Source of the DNA: G963692885 sp964658655
Lineage (GTDB): Bacteria; Acidobacteriota; Terriglobia; Terriglobales; Acidobacteriaceae
Reading direction: 5' to 3'
DNA length: 64,000 bases
Assembly (NCBI GenBank): GCA_964658655.1
Contig: CAZZZL010000005.1
Span: 1-64,000, forward strand
Shown: positions 60,085-64,000 of the stretch, piece by piece
Layout: the number at the start of each line of letters is the position of its first letter
Numbering within the stretch: the stretch's first letter is position 1
Translations under genes and position numbers: made by a program
Notes under the pieces: generated by a model
Databases searched by the model: none
What the model was told of the DNA's origin: nothing
Seen by the model: the letters and a program-made list of their open reading frames with translations, nothing else

Positions 60085-60133
60085 AGCGCTGCGAGCCCAC
60101 ACCTTCAGAGGTAAAGGCCGCAGCGCTTTTTTT
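60085..60133 (+). terminator. terminator after the ferritin-like gene
   Basis: The stem AGCGCTGCG (60085-60093) pairs perfectly with CGCAGCGCT (60119-60127) across a 25-nt loop and runs into seven T residues. Confidence 0.85.
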
Positions 60134-60192
60134 GTGTGAGCTGCAACGCACTCATCGAATGCGAGAATAGGTAGGCATCCGAGGCTACCAGT

Positions 60193-61185
60193 TTGATCAG
60201 ACGAGCACTTATCACCGGAGCCAGTGGCTTCCTTGGCGGCAGGCTGGCCCAGATTCTCGTCGCGCAGGCTGCTCCCGTCCGCATTGTTGTGCGACACACA
60301 TCCAGGCTGGAGCATCTTGCGGGACTTCCTATCGAGATTGTCCGCGGCGAACTCACCGATCCGTCGACGTTGAACACTGCCATGCAGGATGTCTCGCACG
60401 TGTTCCATTGCGCCGGCTGCTCTACCGACTGGGCACCACCGGCCACATATTTCGAGGCGAACGTTAGTGCGACACAGTCCCTGCTGCTGGCCGCACGCTA
60501 TGCCGGAACGCTGGAGCGATTCCTGCACATCAGCACGACGGACGTGTACGGCTATCCGCGCGTACCCTGCGATGAAGATCATCCGCGAACATTTGTCGGC
60601 CTGCCTTATAACGAAACCAAGTGTCTTGGAGAAGCCGCTGTTGTCGAAGCTCATGAGAAAGCCGGGCTTCCCACGACCATCCTGCGGCCCGCGACTATTT
60701 ACGGTCCACGCGGCACGGCATTCGTCACTGATATTGTGCGTTTATTGCGCGATGGGTCGATGGCACTCTTTGACAAGGGGCGTGAACGCGGCGGTTTCTG
60801 CTATGTAGATAATGTTGCACAGGCGATGATCGATGCAGCGCTTTCGCCGGCGACCATCGGCAGAACCTACAACATCACCGACCGCACGAACATTACTTGG
60901 AGGGAATATGTCTCCGCTCTTGCAACTGGGCTTGGTTTGAACCAGCCATGGTTACAGTTGTCCTCATCGCTGGCCCTGCAGCTTGGGCACGGGATGGAAA
61001 TGGCGTATAAGTATCTGCCATTGCCCGGGCGTCCGCTGCTGACGCGGCATGCCGTGCTGCTGCTCGCCCGAGACCAGGAGTATCCAACGGGCCGCGCAGA
61101 AAGAGACTTTGGCTTCCAGCCATCCATCTCTTTTGCCGAAGGCATGGAGCGCAGTATTGCCTGGGCCCGCACGTCTGTGCCATGA
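60193..61185 (+). CDS. NAD-dependent epimerase/dehydratase-family (extended SDR) protein
   Basis: Rossmann-fold enzyme of 330 aa. The dinucleotide loop is G-A-S-G-F-L-G-G (9-16), the N-A-G-like strand is VFHCAGCSTDW, and the catalytic Y-x-x-x-K is Y-N-E-T-K preceded by a Ser/Thr-rich strand ISTTDVYGYP. The start is TTG 60193 with gagg nine bases upstream. The fold covers sugar epimerases, 3-beta-hydroxysteroid dehydrogenase-like and ceramide-reductase-like enzymes. The C-terminal helices are more like the latter (LQLGHGMEMAYKYLPLPGRP), but the substrate is not established. Confidence 0.85.
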   Translation: MIRRALITGASGFLGGRLAQILVAQAAPVRIVVRHTSRLEHLAGLPIEIVRGELTDPSTLNTAMQDVSHVFHCAGCSTDWAPPATYFEANVSATQSLLLAARYAGTLERFLHISTTDVYGYPRVPCDEDHPRTFVGLPYNETKCLGEAAVVEAHEKAGLPTTILRPATIYGPRGTAFVTDIVRLLRDGSMALFDKGRERGGFCYVDNVAQAMIDAALSPATIGRTYNITDRTNITWREYVSALATGLGLNQPWLQLSSSLALQLGHGMEMAYKYLPLPGRPLLTRHAVLLLARDQEYPTGRAERDFGFQPSISFAEGMERSIAWARTSVP

Positions 61186-61213
61186 TGCGCCTGTCGCAAC
61201 AAGAGACCACGCC

Positions 61214-62029
61214 ATGCTCCTTCTGAAAGCGAAGCCGTCACCGCCTCTCGCCGGGTGCATCCGCATGCTCTGGTATGCAAGCGTGGCAGGACTCACCCAC
61301 GAGCGTGAACGCGTTCTGCCGAATGGCTGCGCGCAGATCATCATCTCGCTCGCAAGTGAATCGCTGACAGATTGCGGGGTCGATACCGGCGAAGAAAAAC
61401 TTGGCATCGCGCGGCCCATGGCGCCGGCAATCCTCACTGGCCCGCGCAGCCGCTATGACATTATTCACACGCAGGATCTATCTGAGCTCGTCGGTATCAT
61501 TTTTCGGCCAGGTGGGCTTGGCCCTTTCCTGCGGCAGCCTGCCGGGGTGTTTGCAGAACAGTCGTTGTCCCTGGATGCGCTTTGGAATGCACAGCCCGTC
61601 CGCGACCGGCTGCGTGAACATTCATCGCCCACGCAGAAGCTTGCAGCGCTCGACACATTGCTGACCGCACAACTGCGCGGCCGGTTGGCGGAACGTCGTC
61701 CGGCGATAGTGGCGGCACTGTCAATCCTGCCTGCAAACAGTGTCGGCTACACATCTGCATCACTCGGGATGAGCGAGCGGAGGCTGCACCAGGTTTTCGT
61801 CGAAGACGTCGGCCTTTCGCCCAAGCTCTGGAGCCGTGTTCATCGCTTTCAGAGCATCCTGCGGGCACTGTGTGCCGGAACATCGATGCCATGGGACCAG
61901 CTCGCCCTGGCATGCGGCTACTACGATCAGTCACACTTTTCGAATGATTTCCGCGCGTTTTCGGGCATCGATCCGTCGACATATTCCGAGCAGCGCGGGG
62001 CCTGGCGCAATCATGTCGCTGCCGTGTGA
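61214..62029 (+). CDS. AraC-family regulator with DUF6597-like N-terminus
   Basis: Regulator of 271 aa. The N-terminal half (PPLAGCIRMLWYASVAG, ERVLPNGCAQIIISL, GIIFRPGGLGPFL) matches the DUF6597 sensing domain often fused to AraC DNA-binding domains. The HTH region runs YTSASLGMSERRLHQVF to ACGYYDQSHFSNDFRAFSG. The start at 61214 is internal to a longer open frame whose first part overlaps the epimerase gene. A VOC-family gene follows after about 50 nt, a common pairing for this regulator type, but that partner is frameshifted. Confidence 0.88.
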   Translation: MLLLKAKPSPPLAGCIRMLWYASVAGLTHERERVLPNGCAQIIISLASESLTDCGVDTGEEKLGIARPMAPAILTGPRSRYDIIHTQDLSELVGIIFRPGGLGPFLRQPAGVFAEQSLSLDALWNAQPVRDRLREHSSPTQKLAALDTLLTAQLRGRLAERRPAIVAALSILPANSVGYTSASLGMSERRLHQVFVEDVGLSPKLWSRVHRFQSILRALCAGTSMPWDQLALACGYYDQSHFSNDFRAFSGIDPSTYSEQRGAWRNHVAAV

Positions 62030-62080
62030 CTTCCGTTTTCTCCAAGACCACAGGTTCTTCGCTGTGGCAGGATGATCAGC

Positions 62081-62523
62081 ATGAAAAACACTGCGAAGCA
62101 ATGCACCTCAACTGTGATCCCGGGGCTGCGGTATCGCGACGCCCTGAAGATGATCGACTGGCTCCAGCACGCCTTCGGCTTTGAGAAGCAGGCCATCTAC
62201 ATGGCTGGCGAATCAACTGTCGCCCACGCGCAGCTGACATTTGGCAATGGCATGATCATGCTCGGTTCAGTGGATAACGGTTCGAAGATTGCGTCGTTGA
62301 TTGCCCAGCCTGACGAAATCGGCAACCGCGGGACGCAGAATATCTACCTGGTCGTCAGCGATTGCGAGCACATTTACACTCTGCGAAAGCTGCCGGCGCT
62401 GAAATTGTTATGGAGCTGACGCAGATGGACTATGGCGGCAAGGCCTTTACCTGCCGCGATCCGGAAGGGCACGTCTGGAACATCGGCGAGTACGATCCGT
62501 GGGAGAAGCATGACGCGAATTAG
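62081..62523 (+). pseudogene. VOC (glyoxalase/bleomycin-resistance) family gene with single-base frameshift
   Basis: The first part encodes a VOC fold: TVIPGLRYRDALKMIDWL, FGFEKQAIYM, VAHAQLTFGNGMIMLG. After DCEHIYTL (about 62381) the frame is lost and stops at 62419. In the +1 frame the natural continuation reads A-K-A-A-G-A-E-I-V-M-E-L, then YGGKAFTCRDPEGHVWNIGEY and a stop at 62523. One missing base near 62381-62384 explains it. Either the gene is inactive or the base was lost in sequencing. A ribosome-like ggcagg supports a start at 62081. Confidence 0.85.
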
Positions 62524-63045
62524 CTAGGGTTGCGGGGGTGGAGGCGCACCCGTCGTCAACAGGGTCTGCACGTCGCCGACCAGTTGCTGCACTGTGTCAG
62601 AAAACGCTGTATCACGGTTACGTTTGCGGAAGGCGAAATCGACCTGCTCGACGAATCCCCAGAGCGATGCTCCCGTCTTCGCGTCAGTAATGGCGACACG
62701 AATCTGCGGCTTGTTGATTTGAGGCGGGTCGACAAAGCGAATCGCGAACACGACGTCGGCGTCCTTCGGATCGAGTACCAGCTCAAACCGTCCCCAATTC
62801 TTCATGTCAGCGTAGAACTCACTGTAAGCGCGTTCCGGACCTCCGCTGTAACTGGACGGAAACGCCGTGATGTCGCCCATCTCGTAGGAGATAAACACCC
62901 GCTTGCCACTCTGCAGGGGCGTCGGGATCGGTGCCTGGACAGTATTAATGCCGGCGACGGCTGAACTTCGCTGAGCAGCCCCGGCAGATGCGGCAAACCC
63001 GGCCGACAATACAGTGATGGCGAATGTACGACACAAAGAGGGCAT
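62524..63045 (-). CDS. exported hypothetical protein, 173 aa
   Basis: Protein with a signal peptide (TFAITVLSAGFAASAGA) and a single alpha/beta domain: GKRVFISYEMGDITAF, ERAYSEFYADMKNWGRFELV, DPKDADVVFAIRFVDPP, IRVAITDAKTGASLWGFVEQ. The VFI-(S/A)-x-E and the 'D..T...LWGF.E' strand resemble small secreted domains that are frequent in acidobacterial genomes, but no named family is recognised. The C-terminus ends in a Pro run. Its stop codon directly abuts that of the convergent VOC pseudogene. Confidence 0.75.
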   Translation of the reverse strand: MPSLCRTFAITVLSAGFAASAGAAQRSSAVAGINTVQAPIPTPLQSGKRVFISYEMGDITAFPSSYSGGPERAYSEFYADMKNWGRFELVLDPKDADVVFAIRFVDPPQINKPQIRVAITDAKTGASLWGFVEQVDFAFRKRNRDTAFSDTVQQLVGDVQTLLTTGAPPPPQP

Positions 63046-63185
63046 TATCTTTTCTCCAACGGCCTGGCTATCGAGGAAGCTCCGCAGCGAAACCGATTGA
63101 GAGACGCAGGCTGCTTTGCAGGAGTCTCAGCAGTGGTGAAATCAATAGAAGACTCCCACACGTGCAAAGGATAGCAATACGTTCT

Positions 63186-64000
63186 CTAGCGATAAGCTTT
63201 GAAGGCCAGTACTGCGTTCAATCCGCCGAATGCGAATGAGTTCGACAGGGCTGCGTCGATTCTCTTCGGGCGCGCTTCATTGGGAACGACATCGAGCCCG
63301 CACGCCGGGTCAACTTTGTTGAAGTTGATGGTCGGCGGCAGCACGCTGTTCTGAATGGCCAGCGCGGTTACGACTGCCTCGACGGCACCGGCAGCGCCGA
63401 AGGTGTGCGCGTGCATGGATTTCGTCGAGCTGATGGCCAGGCCATTGTCAGCATAATCGCCAAATACAAGGCGCAAGGCTGCAGATTCCACGCGGTCATT
63501 CGCTTCGGTTGCCGTGCCGTGCGCATTCACATACGTAATCTCTTCCGGCGAGAGTCCGCCATCACGCATGGCTGCCCGCATCGCCCGCGCAGCTCCTTCA
63601 GGCGATGGCTGGGTCATGTGGCTGGCATCGGAGGACATGCCAAAGCCGACAATCTCGACAATCGGCTGCGCGCCGCGCGCCAGTGCAGCTTCCAGCGGCT
63701 CCAGCACCATCATCGCGCCTCCCTCGCCAAGCACCATGCCGGTGCGGTCCGCCGAAAAGGGCCGGCAGGTATCCGGGCTCACTACGCGCATGGCCTCCCA
63801 GGCTTTCAACCCGCCAAAAAACAGCGGTGCTTCACTCCCGCCACACAGCGCAACGGGCACAGCGCCGGAGCGCACCATCCAGAATGCCTGGCCGATGGCA
63901 TGTGCTGAGGATGAGCAGGCGGTCGAGACAGTATAGGTAGGTCCCTGGATGCCGTATTCGATCGAAATGTGGCTGGCCCCGGCGCTTTCCATGCTCAGCG
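63186..64000 (-). CDS. fabF: beta-ketoacyl-ACP synthase II (5' end beyond window)
   Basis: Condensing enzyme of fatty-acid elongation; the last 270 or so residues are present and the N-terminal part lies beyond the right edge. The active-site Cys is in T-A-C-S-S-S. The two catalytic His are in YVNAHGTAT (first) and STKSMHAHTFGAAGA (second), where the usual K-S-x-x-G-H reads K-S-M-H-A-H. GLNAVLAFKAYR is the usual C-terminus. Members with this T-A-C-S-S-S form include FabF and polyketide KS-alpha-like proteins, so a specialised KS is possible. Confidence 0.88.
   Translation of the reverse strand, partial: LSMESAGASHISIEYGIQGPTYTVSTACSSSAHAIGQAFWMVRSGAVPVALCGGSEAPLFFGGLKAWEAMRVVSPDTCRPFSADRTGMVLGEGGAMMVLEPLEAALARGAQPIVEIVGFGMSSDASHMTQPSPEGAARAMRAAMRDGGLSPEEITYVNAHGTATEANDRVESAALRLVFGDYADNGLAISSTKSMHAHTFGAAGAVEAVVTALAIQNSVLPPTINFNKVDPACGLDVVPNEARPKRIDAALSNSFAFGGLNAVLAFKAYR

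Noticed and set aside
1..64000. CRISPR arrays, tRNA or rRNA genes, integrases and insertion sequences
   Set aside because: No regularly spaced direct repeats, no T-loop plus acceptor combination outside genes, and no transposase or integrase motifs were seen.

Overview
The window is a dense, high-GC (roughly 60 %), Gram-negative-type chromosomal segment. It carries outer-membrane barrels, a TonB protein, lipoproteins, SurA- and DsbA-like periplasmic folding factors, c-type cytochromes and core housekeeping genes. The mixture (a LysW-like carrier, several Terriglobia-type hypothetical families, dispersed 'cctgagcga...cctgcat' repeats) suggests an Acidobacteriota soil bacterium, probably class Terriglobia. 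This assignment is inference from gene style, not from a marker-gene search. No rRNA, tRNA, CRISPR array, prophage or intact insertion sequence was seen.

Layout. 0-10 kb: patatin/surface-antigen phospholipase, redoxin, lone oligopeptide ABC ATPase, metallophosphoesterase, an ATP-grasp + flavin monooxygenase pair, a decayed BrnT with an intact BrnA antitoxin, ruvB, and a membrane pseudokinase-SPOR protein. 10-22 kb: murQ, an ECF sigma/anti-sigma pair, an AraC regulator divergent from a DUF1479 dioxygenase-like gene, a GNAT acetyltransferase, a GT-C type membrane protein and gyrA. 22-29 kb: a rhomboid lacking catalytic residues, an M28 peptidase, and a row of LysW-like carrier, secreted beta-sandwich protein, DsbA-like, SurA-like and Gfo/Idh/MocA genes. 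29-38 kb: a translationally coupled operon of outer-membrane protein, mono-heme cytochrome and di-heme peroxidase-like cytochrome, then thiL, catalase, tonB and an M23 endopeptidase. 38-50 kb: mutM, beta-carbonic anhydrase, methyltransferase, MBL hydrolase, a possible metal-related Met/His-rich barrel, a two-lobed retropepsin-like protein, NIPSNAP and purA. 50-64 kb: folP, dacB, HAD/cytochrome/membrane genes, acyltransferase-3, an alpha-oxoamine synthase, a Tat-exported ferritin-like protein, an NAD epimerase, AraC with a frameshifted VOC gene, and a 5'-truncated fabF at the right edge.

The most unusual signal is not a gene. Four copies of a ~50-nt module lie directly after the stop codons of four unrelated genes (gyrA, the rhomboid-like gene, a DUF4440-type gene and dacB), always in the sense orientation of that gene. 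Each contains two 4-bp stems with 5-nt loops. The stems change by compensatory substitution while the loops stay constant, and each module is followed by a hairpin (terminator-like in three of four) whose sequence is unrelated between most copies. This looks like an undescribed stop-proximal structured RNA or mobile 3'-end element.

Other points of interest are the pseudokinase-SPOR fusion, the pseudo-rhomboid, the LysW-like carrier without the canonical C-terminus, the catalase, TonB and cytochrome promoters with overlapping candidate operators, and several gene relics (BrnT, GGDEF, VOC).
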